A stretch of 64,000 bases of DNA from an uncultured Caryophanales bacterium (GTDB lineage Bacteria; Bacillota_I; Bacilli_A; Acholeplasmatales; Anaeroplasmataceae). The stretch is taken from NCBI GenBank assembly GCA_946405105.1, contig CAMJFY010000002.1, positions 62,001 through 126,000 on the forward strand, written 5' to 3'. The notes beneath the pieces are model-generated. The model was given only the letters and a program-made list of their open reading frames with translations, ran no database searches and was not told where the DNA came from. The position numbers and the translations under genes are program-made. Shown here piece after piece: positions 63,713 to 64,000 of this stretch. The stretch's first letter is position 1; the number at the start of each line of letters is the position of its first letter.

Positions 63713-64000
63713 ATGAAATTAGATGAAATTATAGAAGAATTTCGTGAATGTAATTATAATCATTTTAATGAATTCTATAATGAAACAAAAAAAAGAGTTT
63801 TCTTCACAATTGCCGCAATTATAAAGGATAAGGATGCAGTAGATGATTTAATGCAGGATACCTACATTAAATTCTTGGAAAATATTTCTAAGTATCAATC
63901 GAAAACAAATATTAATGCATATTTATCAACAATTGCTCACAACATTGCAATCAATTATTATAACCGAGAAAAGAAGTTGGTTCATAATGAGGAAATAATT
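63713..64000 (+). CDS. Partial ECF-type sigma-70 factor (N-terminal 96 codons)
   Basis: The reading frame from ATG 63713 runs off the window edge. It begins MKLDEIIEEFRECNY and has an RNA polymerase sigma region 2 pattern: FNEFYNETKKRVFFTIAAI, KDKDAVDDLMQDTYIKFLEN and INAYLSTIAHNIAINYYNREK. This fits an ECF sigma factor. GGATGTGAGG precedes the ATG. Region 4 is outside the window. Its regulon and any anti-sigma partner are unknown. Confidence 0.85.
   Translation, partial: MKLDEIIEEFRECNYNHFNEFYNETKKRVFFTIAAIIKDKDAVDDLMQDTYIKFLENISKYQSKTNINAYLSTIAHNIAINYYNREKKLVHNEEII

Overview
The window is a 64 kb chromosomal segment from a low-GC, anaerobic, gut- or rumen-type Firmicute. The gene set and composition fit an uncultured Bacilli / Erysipelotrichia / Anaeroplasmatales-like lineage (inference; no 16S rRNA is present). 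Reasons: very AT-rich DNA, Gram-positive style GGAGG ribosome sites, many lipoproteins with lipoboxes, a single-chain pyruvate:ferredoxin oxidoreductase, and Firmicute neighbourhoods (mutS-mutL-miaA, aroK-aroQ-efp, ruvA-ruvB-queA-tgt, secG-rnr-smpB-ssrA). TGA is used as a stop (for example in the ATGA overlaps at 2826, 14632, 28532 and 29008) and Trp is TGG, so the code is standard and not the mycoplasma code.

Layout. 1-10.2 kb: two tandem paralogous secreted lipoproteins, an esterase/HAD pair, and a 2192-residue lipoprotein with 12 InlB-type repeats and a PL1 pectate lyase domain behind a LacI/CcpA-like operator. 10.5-18.5 kb: pyruvate:ferredoxin oxidoreductase, a MarR regulator with a YfcE-like phosphoesterase, and the DNA-uptake pair comEA/comEC. 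18.5-21.5 kb: a repeat-built lipoprotein behind a consensus promoter and flanked by 30-bp direct repeats, then yidD and a DJ-1 protein on the minus strand. 21.6-31.5 kb: a tail-anchored acidic protein, mutS, mutL, miaA, aroK, aroQ, efp and a CNNM/CorC-type membrane protein, mostly overlapping or closely spaced. 31.6-36.2 kb: ftsZ, convergent with a 1115-residue coiled-coil protein. 36.5-46.5 kb: ruvAB-queA-PPIase-tgt, a Cys-less EIIB-like membrane protein with HPr, then pepV-trmB-S51 peptidase-pheA-pyrimidine phosphorylase. 46.5-50.1 kb: secG, rnr, smpB and tmRNA. 50.1-52.2 kb: a small accessory-looking module (RhuM/PLD protein and lipoprotein nucleosidase) flanked by 34-bp direct repeats. 52.3-57.2 kb: AGCS symporter, a fold-III PLP decarboxylase, a lipid-anchored HAD phosphatase and an AlkD-like protein. 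57.3-59.4 kb: a c-di-GMP-I riboswitch, a secreted protein and a 38-codon acidic ORF. 59.4-64 kb: an acyltransferase and BioY, pyridoxal kinase with an XRE regulator, a transglutaminase-like lipoprotein, and the start of an ECF-type sigma factor.

The genes join housekeeping (repair, translation quality control, division, secretion) with surface functions: pectin attack, lipoproteins, and c-di-GMP-controlled secretion. The most unusual points are a non-canonical EF-P tip loop, an EIIB domain with Asp where the phospho-Cys should be, a tmRNA tag ending in Cys, a compact c-di-GMP riboswitch, a RhuM/PLD gene with a hairpin-rich leader beside ssrA, and two roughly 2-kb cassettes bounded by short direct repeats that overlap gene 3' ends. 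No tRNA, rRNA, CRISPR array, transposase or integrase was recognised.
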